DNA of 18,442 nt from JACKCP01 sp034007295 (GCA_034007295.1 JAVERC010000056.1:1-18442), one strand, 5' to 3'; shown: positions 1 to 7,856, counted from the stretch's first letter. Made by a program: numbers and translations. The notes: generated by a model from the sequence alone, not told the origin.

Positions 1-131
1 GGCCTTTTTTGCCCATTTCTGCGTCAGATTCAAAATTTAATCCTCAAAATACTCCATGTATTCCTGCGGTTAAATTTTTCATCTTCCTTGAACTGAGCAA
101 AAAATTCTCGTTTTCGGCCAATCACTACTTA
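1..131 (+). repeat. dispersed intergenic repeat, copy A (cut by left edge)
   Basis: This non-coding stretch aligns with 13280-13410. Shared blocks are the 19-nt CAAAATTTAATCCTCAAAA (31-49 here, 13308-13326 there), GTTAAATTTTTC (69-80; 13345-13356), CTTCCTT followed by AAAAAAT, and an end in ATCACTA (121-127; 13397-13403). Block spacing differs by only a few bases, so the two are homologous. No open reading frame in it looks real. The copy ends in CACTACTTA (123-131), the reverse complement of TAAGTAGTG at the head of the other copy, so a full unit of about 150 bp may have short terminal inverted repeats. It lies just downstream of the stop codon of the minus-strand metallohydrolase gene. Its mobility or function is unknown. 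Confidence 0.75.
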
Positions 132-172
132 GCTGCTGAACGAAAACGGCATTTTTGTCCATTTCCGCAAGC
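123..172 (+). repeat. dispersed repeat, truncated tandem unit (copy A')
   Basis: Directly after copy A the head of the same repeat begins again. CTGAACGAAAACGGCATTTTTGT (in pieces from 136) matches CTGAACAAAAACGGCTTTTGTTG at 13268 onward, and the 'ggc' block recurs 147 bp after its place in copy A. The unit breaks off near 172, before the conserved CAAAATTTAATCC block, and the metallohydrolase stop codon follows at 182. The A/A' junction also holds an inverted repeat, CGTTTTCG (109-116) and CGAAAACG (141-148), which could form a hairpin downstream of the minus-strand gene, but the loop is long (24 nt), so I do not call it a terminator. Confidence 0.6.
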
Positions 173-181
173 ATCTAAATA

Positions 182-1756
182 CTAAAAATCTTTTGTTTCT
201 TCAGGATTTGGAACAAATGCATTGAAATTATTATCATTAAGATACTTTGCAAAACCAATTGACTGGTCTTCTTCTCCGTGGACTACTGCAATTTTTTTAA
301 TATTTAAGTTTGATTCCTTTAAAAATCTTGTCATTTCTTCCTGATCTGCATGTGCACTAAATCCGCTAAGTTTTGAAACCCTTGCCTCCAGCGGATAAAC
401 CTTATTCAAAAATTTAACTTCTGGAGCCTTTCCCTTGCGTTTGCTTTGTTCGTATTCCCAGCCAAGGTCTCTAATTCTTCTGCCAAGTGTATGTTCGGCC
501 ATATACCCTACAATTAAAATTGTATTTTTTGGATTATGAATTTTATATCTGAGATGATGCAAAATCCTGCCTGCTTCACACATTCCAGAAGATGCAATAA
601 TGATATGGGGAGTTGTCATTTTCATAACTTCCATTGATTCCTCAACAGAGCCTACATAAGTTATTTCCTTAAATGAAAAAGGATTTTTTCCTTTTTGCAG
701 AAAAGACTTATGGGTTGCCTTGTCATATACTTCAGGATGCTCTCCAAACACGCCGGTAAGATTTTTCCCAAGCGGACTGTCAACAAAAACAGGAACTTTT
801 GGAACTGCACCTTCGTCATAAAGTTCGTGAAGAACATAAACAACTTCCTGGGTTCTTCCAAATGCAAAGGCAGGAATTATAACAGAGCCTCCCTTTTCTA
901 TGGTTTTGTTAATCTCTTCCTTTACCCTTTCCTTTAAATCATCTATTGGACCATGATGTCTTGTTCCATAAGTGCTTTCTGTTATCAAAAGGTCAATATC
1001 CCTGTATTTTTCAGGAAACATTAATGTGGGATTTCTTAATATCGGCCTGTCAAAACGTCCAATATCTCCTGTAAAACAAAGGTTGAATCTTCTGCCGTTT
1101 TCTATTCCTCTTATAAAACAAAGAGCTGAACCAAGAATATGGCCGGCATCAAAAAAAGTAACTGTCATTGATTTACCAATTGGAATTTCCTCATTATAAG
1201 GATACCCATCAAAAAAATTAAGAGCATATTCAGCATCTTTTGTTGTATAAAGGGGTTCAATCATTTTAAGCTTGTGTTCTTTAATACCTGTCTCAATTTC
1301 AATTCTGTTAAGCTCATGTCTTCCAAGTTTAAGTCTTTCTTTTATTTCTTTTCTTTCCCTGTTGCTTAAGTCTGTACTTTTATTGTTTGAGAGGTTGTAT
1401 AGATGTCCCCTGAGTGCCTTATAATTCAAATAATCTGCATCAGATTCCTGAATATGAGCCGAATCCATTAAAAGAAATCTGCATGCATCAAGTGTCGGCC
1501 TTGTGCATATAACCCTTCCTTTAAAACCGTTTTTTACAAGAAGAGGAATTCTTCCAGAGTGATCAATATGTCCGTGGGATAAAACCATATTTGTTAAAAT
1601 TGAAGGATCAAAAGAAAATTTTTTATTTTTTTCCTCTGATTCTTTGCGTCTCCCCTGAAAAAGACCGCAGTCAAGAAGAATTTTGTCTTTATTTACGCTC
1701 AGCATGTGCATGGAACCTGTGACTTCGCGGACAGCACCGTAGAATGTGACCTTCAT
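182..1756 (-). CDS. MBL-fold / beta-CASP metallohydrolase, putative RNA-processing nuclease
   Basis: A 524-residue cytoplasmic protein of the metallo-beta-lactamase plus beta-CASP class, the CPSF73/Ysh1-like family often named 'RNA specificity factor'. The zinc-binding HxHxDH motif is at residues 61-66 (HGHIDH, followed by SGR). Later metal-site and beta-CASP signatures are FDAGHILGSA near 203, SSGMCEAGRILHHL near 390, GFSAHAD at 465-471 and VVHGE with His493. All expected catalytic positions look intact. The ATG at 1756 is preceded by GGAGG about 5 nt upstream. Members cleave RNA (endo- or 5' exonuclease) using two zinc ions; that this protein does so is inferred. It is monocistronic, with a repeat just after its stop codon and the terminator of the next gene upstream. 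Its RNA target cannot be told from sequence. Confidence 0.88.
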   Translation of the reverse strand: MKVTFYGAVREVTGSMHMLSVNKDKILLDCGLFQGRRKESEEKNKKFSFDPSILTNMVLSHGHIDHSGRIPLLVKNGFKGRVICTRPTLDACRFLLMDSAHIQESDADYLNYKALRGHLYNLSNNKSTDLSNRERKEIKERLKLGRHELNRIEIETGIKEHKLKMIEPLYTTKDAEYALNFFDGYPYNEEIPIGKSMTVTFFDAGHILGSALCFIRGIENGRRFNLCFTGDIGRFDRPILRNPTLMFPEKYRDIDLLITESTYGTRHHGPIDDLKERVKEEINKTIEKGGSVIIPAFAFGRTQEVVYVLHELYDEGAVPKVPVFVDSPLGKNLTGVFGEHPEVYDKATHKSFLQKGKNPFSFKEITYVGSVEESMEVMKMTTPHIIIASSGMCEAGRILHHLRYKIHNPKNTILIVGYMAEHTLGRRIRDLGWEYEQSKRKGKAPEVKFLNKVYPLEARVSKLSGFSAHADQEEMTRFLKESNLNIKKIAVVHGEEDQSIGFAKYLNDNNFNAFVPNPEETKDF

Positions 1757-1814
1757 AAAACCTCCGTTGTTTTCAAAAAAGAAAAATCAAAAATATTAAT
1801 ATAGCACCCAAGAC

Positions 1815-1864
1815 CAAAAAAAAACCAATAAAAAACCCTGCTTTTTCAAATAAAAAAACAGGGT
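1815..1864 (-). terminator. intrinsic terminator of the substrate-binding protein gene
   Basis: ACCCTG (1835-1840) pairs with CAGGGT (1859-1864), and inside it TTTTT pairs with AAAAA. Read on the minus strand the hairpin is followed by a long T-rich tract (TTTTTTATTGG then a run of T). It lies about 65 nt past the stop codon of the minus-strand gene ending at 1928 and before the start of the next gene, so it separates the two transcripts. The remaining bases of this 171-nt gap are AT-rich with nothing else recognisable. Confidence 0.8.
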
Positions 1865-1927
1865 AAAATATTTAAGCATTAAATTTTTTAAAAAACAAAT
1901 AAAACCAAATCTTAACAAGTAAGAATA

Positions 1928-2701
1928 TTATTGTTCATACCAGCCAGAATGCAGTTTAGATACCATATCTTTATGAACTCCCGACTCTTTGAGTTTTTTC
2001 AGTGCTTCATCAAATTTATCCATTCGTATCTTATTTTCCGGCTTTACTCTGTTAAGCAGTAAATGATAGGTAACAACTCTCACAGGCTCAAGGCTTTTAG
2101 TAATCTTTGATTTTTCTTCAGCAGTCAATTGATTGTCAATTATTTCTTGTGCCACATCACTTCCTGAAATAAGACAATCTATTCTTCCTACAAGCATTTT
2201 TTTAAAATTATTAACTTCTGAATTTGTTCTATCAATATTAATTTTATTTTCTTCAATTGCCTTATCTATTTCCTTGCCATAGGTATAACCTAAAATTCCC
2301 CCTACTCTTTTTCCATAAAGATCTTTTGCCTCATTCAAAGGCCCCTTGCCTTTGAGATAATAAATATAATCTTTTTTACCATCCAGCACAGACTCTTTGC
2401 TGTAGTACATTTCTTTTTCTCTGCTGTCTTTATGAGACCAGACTAAAGTACCGTCAATTTTATTTTCTGCTGCTTCGCTGTATGCCCTTTTCCATGCACC
2501 TCCATACCACCTGAACTCTGTATCATAACCAGCTTCTTTAAATGCACTCATTACAACATCAGTACAAAAACCTCCATTTTTCAAATCCTTTGACTGGTAA
2601 GGCTTCCATTCACCATTGCCAAGTATTATGTTTTCAGCAAAAAGATTCCCTGAAAAAAACAGCACCAAAGATACAAAAATAAACATTGTTTTTTTAAACA
2701 T
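1928..2701 (-). CDS. periplasmic solute-binding protein, SBP_bac_3 type (orphan)
   Basis: About 257 residues from the chosen start. The first 22 form a clear Sec signal peptide (MFKK, then a hydrophobic stretch, cleavage likely after NLFA). The mature part shows the family-3 substrate-binding pattern: GEWKPYQ near the N terminus, FCTDVVMSAFKEAGY, KDLYGKRVGGILGYTYG and a late DEALKKLKESG helix. Such proteins bind amino acids or similar small solutes in the periplasm. An upstream in-frame ATG at 2740 would add 13 residues before the signal peptide; I prefer 2701, which has GGGG at 2707-2710 with 5-nt spacing. No permease or ATPase gene adjoins, so it is an orphan: it may serve a transporter elsewhere or a sensory role. 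The ligand is not predictable. Confidence 0.8.
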   Translation of the reverse strand: MFKKTMFIFVSLVLFFSGNLFAENIILGNGEWKPYQSKDLKNGGFCTDVVMSAFKEAGYDTEFRWYGGAWKRAYSEAAENKIDGTLVWSHKDSREKEMYYSKESVLDGKKDYIYYLKGKGPLNEAKDLYGKRVGGILGYTYGKEIDKAIEENKINIDRTNSEVNNFKKMLVGRIDCLISGSDVAQEIIDNQLTAEEKSKITKSLEPVRVVTYHLLLNRVKPENKIRMDKFDEALKKLKESGVHKDMVSKLHSGWYEQ

Positions 2702-2918
2702 TTTTTCCCCTTTCACATATAAATTTAATTGCAAATTCAAGTATTAAATAATAAAAAAATACCTCATCTTAATTACAGCAGAGTAAAAACCTTTTTAAAT
2801 ATAAAATATTTCTTTTTAAAATAGTAATTGGCAAAAACAAATAATTTTGACTATGTTTAAAAAAGATAAATTTTTTTATCATAATAAAAAGAATATATTA
2901 TTTTAACTCAGGGGCAGC

Positions 2919-3854
2919 ATGAAAAACATTTTCTTTTACGTAATGACAGTTCTTATCTGGGGCTCAACCTGGATTGCAATAAAATTTCAAATTGATTCCA
3001 CAGATCCTATGGTTTCAATTGCACACAGATTTATCCTTGCATCAGCAATTCTTATTTTCTGGTGCAAACTATTCAAACTGAATCTGAAATTCAATAAATC
3101 TGAATACTTGTTCATTGCCCTGCAGGGTGCAGTTCTTTTCGGAATTAACTATGTTTTTATTTATACAAGCGAACTTTACCTTGCAAGCGGTCTTACAGCA
3201 GTACTTTTTTCAACAATTCTTATAATGAACGTTATAATAGGATATTTTTTTCTTGGAACTCCAATTGACAAAAAAATAATTATTGGAGCATTCCTTGGAA
3301 TGGCTGGAATAGTTTTAGTTTTCAGGCCGGAAATTTCTTCTTTTTCAGCAGACAAAAACGGCATTTTTGGAATTATAATGGCACTTACAGGAACATTTTT
3401 AGGTTCCATTGGAAATATTTTATCAGCAAGAAACCAGACAAATAATCTTCCAGTAATTCAGACCAATGCACTTGGAATGGGTTTTGGGGGAATTTTAATG
3501 CTTGTTTTTTCAGTTGTTCTTAAAAAAGATATTTCCCTTGTTTTAACTCCTTCATATCTTGGAGCTTTGAGCTATCTTGCAGTTTTTGGTTCTATTGCAG
3601 GTTTTGGATTTTATCTTTCTCTTGTGGGAAGTATAGGCCCTGGAAGAGCTGCCTATTCCACCCTTGTTTTTCCGCTTGTGGCACTTTTTATTTCAACAAT
3701 ATTTGAGGGATATGTCTGGACTTTTTCATCAATACTTGGAATGCTTTTGATTCTTTTTGGAAATCTGATAATTATCAAAAGAAAACAAACAAAAATTCCA
3801 AAAAAGCCTGTTATTGAAGCCAAAAGCCCGGCACAGGCAGGAATTTCCGGTTAG
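2919..3854 (+). CDS. DMT-superfamily transporter (EamA family)
   Basis: A 311-residue inner-membrane protein with about ten hydrophobic helices arranged as two EamA repeats (roughly residues 1-135 and 145-285). The N terminus has the family hallmark WGSTWIAIKFQ, and GLTAVLF and PLVALFIS occur near the ends of the repeats. A short basic tail (KRKQTKIPKK) is cytoplasmic. Length fits the RhaT/YdcZ-like ten-helix exporters, which move metabolites or amino acids out of the cell; the substrate is unknown. The ATG at 2919 has GGGGC 3-8 nt upstream. The gene is divergent from the substrate-binding protein gene across a 178-nt to 217-nt AT-rich gap, and convergent with the acyl-CoA synthetase gene, sharing a terminator hairpin with it. 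Confidence 0.9.
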   Translation: MKNIFFYVMTVLIWGSTWIAIKFQIDSTDPMVSIAHRFILASAILIFWCKLFKLNLKFNKSEYLFIALQGAVLFGINYVFIYTSELYLASGLTAVLFSTILIMNVIIGYFFLGTPIDKKIIIGAFLGMAGIVLVFRPEISSFSADKNGIFGIIMALTGTFLGSIGNILSARNQTNNLPVIQTNALGMGFGGILMLVFSVVLKKDISLVLTPSYLGALSYLAVFGSIAGFGFYLSLVGSIGPGRAAYSTLVFPLVALFISTIFEGYVWTFSSILGMLLILFGNLIIIKRKQTKIPKKPVIEAKSPAQAGISG

Positions 3855-3886
3855 TTTATATCCGGCCTTAATAAGCCGGATATAAA
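3855..3886. terminator. bidirectional intrinsic terminator between convergent genes
   Basis: TTTATATCCGGC (3855-3866) and GCCGGATATAAA (3875-3886) are perfect inverted repeats of 12 bp with an 8-nt loop. The stem begins at the base after the EamA stop codon and ends one base before the last codon of the convergent synthetase gene. The A/T ends of the stem provide a U-rich tail in either direction, so one hairpin can end both transcripts in a 33-bp gap. Confidence 0.85.
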
Positions 3887-3887
3887 T

Positions 3888-5990
3888 TTAGATAATTGCA
3901 GCCCTTGCATCAAGAACCACAGCTTTTCCGGTTTCCGGAATAATTCTTACAGGGTTTAAGTCAAGTTCTGAAATTTCAGGACTTTGTTCCAGAATAAAGG
4001 AAAGTTTCAATATAAGATTTGCATAATCATTAACATCAGCTTTTTTACCTCCCCTTGCACCAGAAAGAATTTTAAAACTTTTAAGTGATTTAAGTTTTTT
4101 CTCAATTTCCTCTTTATATGAGGGACACAAAATATTTGCAGCATCTTTAAATATTTCTATAAAAATCCCGCCAAACACAAAATAAATAACCTGTCCAAAG
4201 GAATTGTCTTTTTTTGATCCTATAAACATGTCATAGCCGTCTTTAGCCATTTCCATTATTCTTACACCTTCAAACAAGGCATTTGGATTTGCTTTTGAAA
4301 GATTATTTTTTATTGTGTCAAAGCCTTTTAAAGCCTCAGACTCGTTTTTAATATTTACAAGAACTCCTCCAATATCAGATTTATGAAGAGCATCTTTTGA
4401 TACAACCTTCATAACAACCGGAAATCCAATTTTTCCTGCTGCATCAGCTGCTTCTTTTGCAGAAGAAACAACTGTATTTTTTGGAATTTCAATTGAGTTA
4501 CCTTTTAAAAAATCAAGAAATTCCTCGCCTCTTTCACCTTTGTGATTTTTTAGCCAGGTTTTAGAAAAGTTTAAATCAATTCCGTCAGGTTTTTTAAAAT
4601 CAGGCTTTTTTCCGGACTTTCTTATGTAAAACTCAGACTGCTTTTTCATGGCATGAATCATATCATCTGGAGATTCAAAAACAGGGTAATTGTTTCTTTT
4701 TTTTATTTTGTTCAATGTTTTTGTAGAACCATAAAGAGCAACACCAACAGGCTTATTTGCTGATCTTACTGCACCAAGAATTTCCTTTGAAACATCAGTA
4801 TTGAACATATTTGTAAAAATATCATTTGATTTTCCGGGCATGTCTGGCCACTGGGTAAGATATGCAACTCCGTCAACTCCGCTGGAATTTAAGACTGTGT
4901 GAAAAATATCACCATAATATTTCATTTCATAAATATCACCTAAATCCAGAGGATTTTTAAAATCAATAATTCCTGCATTTCCCATTTTTGAAAGCTTTTC
5001 CTTGAATTTTTCTCCAGGGTCTGCAAGCTTAAAGCCTTCTTCTTCGCAGATATCAGACATCATTACCCCAAAACCTCCGGCAGGACTCATCACCATAATG
5101 TTGTTTCCTTTCATTGGAGGCATTTCAAAGGCTTTTATATAATTTATAAAATCATCAAATTTTTTAACCCTTATAATTCCGGCTCTTTCAAATGCTGTAT
5201 CAACAATTTCATCATCATTACTTAAAGCTGCTGTATGACTCATTGCAGCCTGCTGTCCGGCTGAAGTCCTGTTTGCCTTGTAAATAAGTACAGGCTTATC
5301 AATTTTTTGAGCTGCTTCAACAAGAGCTTTTCCATCACTTATGTTTTCAAGATACATTCCAATAACTTTTGTTTCAGGATCATTCCCCAAATATTCAAGT
5401 ACTTCAGCTTCTGTTACATCAAGTTTGTTTCCTATGCTTGCAAATTTGGAAAATCCAAGGTTTTCGTTTGCAAGACTGTTCCACTGAAAAATTCCAAGAC
5501 CTCCGCTCTGTGAAATAAGAGAAAACCCGCCTTTGTTCATTTTTAAATTGGGAACAAAAGGAAGACATAAATTTTTATATGAATTTGCAGTTGCAATGCA
5601 GTTTGGCCCCATGAATCTTATATTGTATTTTTTTGCAGTCTCTTTTACTTTTTTTGCAAGCTCTTCACCTTTTTCACCTGCTTCATTAAATCCGCCAGAC
5701 ATTATAATAAGTCTTTTTACACCTTTTTTTCCGCATCCTTCAAGAATATCCGGGACAAAATTAGCAGGAATCAGAATAACCCCAAGGTCAGGAACTTCCG
5801 GCAGATCTTCAACACTTTTATACATTGTAATACCTCGTACATGTTCTTCTTCTGCCTTTGGGTGAACACCAAAAAGTCTTCCTTCAAACCCCCACCTTAT
5901 TACGTTTTCAAGAACAAGCTTTGGAACATTTTTTTCTTGGGAAGAAAGTCCGAAAAAAACTATTGATTCAGGTGAAAAAAACTTATGCAT
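3888..5990 (-). CDS. ADP-forming acyl-CoA synthetase (acetate-CoA ligase type), fused alpha-beta
   Basis: A 700-residue NDP-forming acyl-CoA synthetase with both subunits fused. The CoA-binding Rossmann domain occupies about 1-130 (FFGLSSQEKNVPK at the N terminus, MGPNC at 127-131). The succinyl-CoA-ligase-like flavodoxin domains follow (SQSGG 160-164; catalytic phospho-histidine candidate His252 in AMSHTAAL). An ATP-grasp domain fills about 480-700 (FPVVMKVVSKDALHKSDIGGV; ELDLNPVRI from 675). The enzyme makes acyl-CoA from acid, CoA and ATP, or runs in reverse to conserve energy as ATP from acyl-CoA; the acyl group is unknown. A strong ribosome site (AGGAGG) precedes the ATG at 5990. It has its own promoter overlapped by a TetR-type operator, so control by the adjacent TetR gene is likely (inference). 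Confidence 0.92.
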   Translation of the reverse strand: MHKFFSPESIVFFGLSSQEKNVPKLVLENVIRWGFEGRLFGVHPKAEEEHVRGITMYKSVEDLPEVPDLGVILIPANFVPDILEGCGKKGVKRLIIMSGGFNEAGEKGEELAKKVKETAKKYNIRFMGPNCIATANSYKNLCLPFVPNLKMNKGGFSLISQSGGLGIFQWNSLANENLGFSKFASIGNKLDVTEAEVLEYLGNDPETKVIGMYLENISDGKALVEAAQKIDKPVLIYKANRTSAGQQAAMSHTAALSNDDEIVDTAFERAGIIRVKKFDDFINYIKAFEMPPMKGNNIMVMSPAGGFGVMMSDICEEEGFKLADPGEKFKEKLSKMGNAGIIDFKNPLDLGDIYEMKYYGDIFHTVLNSSGVDGVAYLTQWPDMPGKSNDIFTNMFNTDVSKEILGAVRSANKPVGVALYGSTKTLNKIKKRNNYPVFESPDDMIHAMKKQSEFYIRKSGKKPDFKKPDGIDLNFSKTWLKNHKGERGEEFLDFLKGNSIEIPKNTVVSSAKEAADAAGKIGFPVVMKVVSKDALHKSDIGGVLVNIKNESEALKGFDTIKNNLSKANPNALFEGVRIMEMAKDGYDMFIGSKKDNSFGQVIYFVFGGIFIEIFKDAANILCPSYKEEIEKKLKSLKSFKILSGARGGKKADVNDYANLILKLSFILEQSPEISELDLNPVRIIPETGKAVVLDARAAII

Positions 5991-6037
5991 AACGCCTCCT
6001 TAAAATAAGGAAAATAGATTATTGATTTAAACATTGT

Positions 6038-6058
6038 TTAGTAAGTAAGTATTACTAA
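6038..6058. promoter_or_regulatory. TetR-type operator upstream of the acyl-CoA synthetase gene
   Basis: TTAGTAA (6038-6044) and TTACTAA (6052-6058) are perfect inverted repeats separated by 7 nt, a size and symmetry typical of TetR-family operators. The site covers the -10 box of the synthetase promoter and lies directly downstream of a TetR gene, so binding would block transcription of the synthetase. This is inferred from position and symmetry only. Confidence 0.65.
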
Positions 6059-6077
6059 CCTTATATAAAAAAATCAA
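6049..6077 (-). promoter_or_regulatory. sigma-70-type promoter of the acyl-CoA synthetase gene
   Basis: On the minus strand a -35 box TTGATT (6072-6077) is followed after exactly 17 nt by a -10 box TAATAC (6049-6054). It lies 60-90 nt upstream of the synthetase ATG, inside the gap after the TetR stop codon. The operator repeat overlaps the -10 box. Box matches are imperfect but the spacing is ideal. Confidence 0.6.
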
Positions 6078-6085
6078 TACTTAAA

Positions 6086-6667
6086 TTAAGCTTTAATACC
6101 GTATAAAATAGTTGAAAATATTTGAGATGTTATTTGAAAAGCGTCAATTTCTTTAGAAAAAATTATTCCCCACAAACATGTATGTTCTATTGACCCTAAA
6201 ATCATATCCCGTAAGACTTTTGTGCCTGGTTCTTTTTTAAAAACACCTTTTTCAATCCCTAAAGATAAAATATCAAAAAGCATTTTTGAATAGTTTCTTA
6301 CAGACTGATAAGGCAGGCTTTGAAAAAAAGCAGGCATTCTTCTTACTTCAATTAAAATAATTTTTGCAAATACCCTTTCCCTTGAATAAGTATCTATTGA
6401 TGAAAAAATAAAGGCTTTGAGTTTATCCTCGGGAGATTTTTCTACATCAACTTTTTCTTGAATGTATGAATTTACATCTTCAAACATTTCTTCAACAACT
6501 TCATACAAAAGATTTTGCTTGTCCTTGAAATATTTATAAATCAAAGCTTCTGTAACACCTGCGTTTGATGCGGTTTCAGCAGTTGTGATTGAATCAAAAT
6601 CTTTTGTGTTAAGAAGATTTTTAAGGGAATTTTTTATTTTAATTTTGCCTGGTGGTTCTTTTTTCAT
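6086..6667 (-). CDS. TetR/AcrR-family transcriptional regulator
   Basis: A 193-residue one-component regulator. The N-terminal TetR helix-turn-helix spans about residues 12-60 (DFDSITTAETASNAGV, then the recognition-helix hallmark ALIYKYFKDKQNLLYEV). The remaining alpha-helical part is the ligand and dimerisation domain. The start at 6667 follows the ArsA-like stop by 15 nt with a weak ribosome site (GGAAA), suggesting co-transcription with the two genes upstream. An inverted repeat with the geometry of a TetR operator lies 28 nt past its stop, over the synthetase promoter, so the likely target is that gene. In sulfate reducers TetR regulators near acyl-CoA enzymes commonly sense acyl-CoA or fatty acids; that ligand is a guess. 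Confidence 0.88.
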   Translation of the reverse strand: MKKEPPGKIKIKNSLKNLLNTKDFDSITTAETASNAGVTEALIYKYFKDKQNLLYEVVEEMFEDVNSYIQEKVDVEKSPEDKLKAFIFSSIDTYSRERVFAKIILIEVRRMPAFFQSLPYQSVRNYSKMLFDILSLGIEKGVFKKEPGTKVLRDMILGSIEHTCLWGIIFSKEIDAFQITSQIFSTILYGIKA

Positions 6668-6682
6668 ATAATTTCCAAAAAA

Positions 6683-7837
6683 TTATTCAAACTTTATTTT
6701 AAATTTAGGGCTGTCATAGGTTTTGTCTGTTATTTCATAAAAAAGAAGAAACCTTGGAAGATAAAGATGCCTTCTTCTTCCTTGAAAATCAATTACTAGA
6801 TAATTTCCTTTTTTTATAACTGAAATTTCTTTTCCATCAGCAAAGGGTATTGTTACTTCAACAATATATCCTTTGTCTGATTCTTTTATTTCAAAGGCAG
6901 CCTCATCAGAATAAATTTCTTCGGGTTTTGCTTTTGAATAAATAATTTCACCCATTTTTTCAACTGCATCCATTCCAAAGACTTCTGTTCCAAAATGGGA
7001 AATTTCAAATATTTTAAGGGGATAAAAATCTTTTTTTACTGTATCTATATAGATTTTCTGGGATTTTACATAATTTTTAAAAAAAGCTTCTTTTTCAGAC
7101 TGAGGTATAATTTTATTAATATAAATGCTGTCAACATTAAATCCATAAAGTTCAAGATAGGTATATGCCCTTCTTGCTTCTTCTATTACCATTTTTTCAG
7201 GATTTAAAACAATTCTTGCTGCTGTTTTTTTTGAATCAGAAAGAATTGAATTTATAAAATCAAGTTTTTCAAGAATCTTGTCAAGCTCATCAATGCTTTG
7301 GGTAAAAGGAACCCCAAATGTTGCATTTATAACTCCACCAAATGTTTTTGCGGCAAATTTAGGCATTGAAAAAAGTTTTGAAGTCCACCACTTTGTCATT
7401 TGCGGGAGGGAAAGCATGGTAAGAGTTTCACCAGTTGGGGCAGAATCAATTACAATAAAATCAAATTCTTTTTCCCTGTAGTATTTTTCTATCCACAAAA
7501 AAGCAGATACTTCCTCCATTCCTGGAAGTGCAGAAAGCTCTTCAGCCTGGATTTTATCCATGCCCTGCCATTTGAGCATTTCAAGAACAATTTTTCGCAG
7601 ACTCCCCCAGTATTTTTTCATTGAATAATAAACATTAAGTTCCTGTGCATAGAAATTTTTGCATATTTCCAAAGGCTCGGGTCCAAGATTTTTATCAAGT
7701 GCATCTGAAAGGCTGTGTGCAGGATCTGTTGAAATAACAAGAGTTTTAAGGTTTCTTTTTGATGCATTCAAAGCTGTTGCTGCTGCAATTGTTGTTTTGC
7801 CTGTTCCGCCTTTTCCGGTAAAAAGTCTTATCTGCAT
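6683..7837 (-). CDS. ArsA/Get3-like P-loop ATPase with C-terminal HSP20-like domain
   Basis: A 384-residue single-copy ArsA/Get3-class ATPase. The deviant Walker A GKGGTGKTT is at 8-16, the switch I motif TDPAHSLSD at 37-45 and the switch II motif DSAPTGET at 131-138. The last 85 residues (YIVEVTIPFADGKEISVIKK onward) look like the beta-sandwich HSP20-like domain attached to many bacterial ArsA homologues. Only one cysteine (Cys59) is visible, so the three-cysteine arsenite site of true ArsA is absent and no ars genes adjoin. I therefore do not call arsenic resistance; the role, perhaps chaperone-like or membrane-protein-related, is unknown. The start at 7837 has a perfect AGGAGGA; the longer reading frame from 7897 would overlap the previous gene and add 20 unlike residues. 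Confidence 0.87.
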   Translation of the reverse strand: MQIRLFTGKGGTGKTTIAAATALNASKRNLKTLVISTDPAHSLSDALDKNLGPEPLEICKNFYAQELNVYYSMKKYWGSLRKIVLEMLKWQGMDKIQAEELSALPGMEEVSAFLWIEKYYREKEFDFIVIDSAPTGETLTMLSLPQMTKWWTSKLFSMPKFAAKTFGGVINATFGVPFTQSIDELDKILEKLDFINSILSDSKKTAARIVLNPEKMVIEEARRAYTYLELYGFNVDSIYINKIIPQSEKEAFFKNYVKSQKIYIDTVKKDFYPLKIFEISHFGTEVFGMDAVEKMGEIIYSKAKPEEIYSDEAAFEIKESDKGYIVEVTIPFADGKEISVIKKGNYLVIDFQGRRRHLYLPRFLLFYEITDKTYDSPKFKIKFE

Positions 7838-7842
7838 AAAAA

Positions 7843-7849
7843 TCCTCCT
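7843..7849 (-). promoter_or_regulatory. ribosome-binding site deciding the ArsA-like start
   Basis: AGGAGGA on the minus strand ends 5 nt before the ATG at 7837. It lies in the 19-nt gap after the radical SAM stop codon and fixes the start at residue 21 of the longer open frame, exactly where homology to P-loop ATPases begins. Confidence 0.85.
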
Positions 7850-7856
7850 TAAGGAT

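Noticed and set aside
109..148. CGTTTTCG/CGAAAACG inverted repeat as a terminator of the metallohydrolase gene
   Set aside because: The 24-nt loop is long, and the pairing falls at the junction of two repeat units, with the arms poorly kept in copy B.
2702..2740. N-terminal extension of the substrate-binding protein
   Set aside because: It would put 13 polar residues before a well-formed signal peptide; GGGG precedes the internal ATG at 2701.
2865..2880. Small inverted repeat GATAAA-TTTT-TTTATC upstream of the EamA gene
   Set aside because: In DNA this AT-rich a 6-bp A/T palindrome is expected by chance, and no matching regulator or promoter boxes are in register.
5307..5865. Plus-strand open frames opposite the acyl-CoA synthetase gene (5307-5513 and 5533-5865)
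   Set aside because: They are antisense shadows of a clear coding frame, with no ribosome site and low-complexity cysteine/phenylalanine-rich translations.
6683..7837. Arsenic-resistance pump ATPase
   Set aside because: The arsenite-binding cysteines are missing and there is no arsB, arsR, arsC or arsD nearby.
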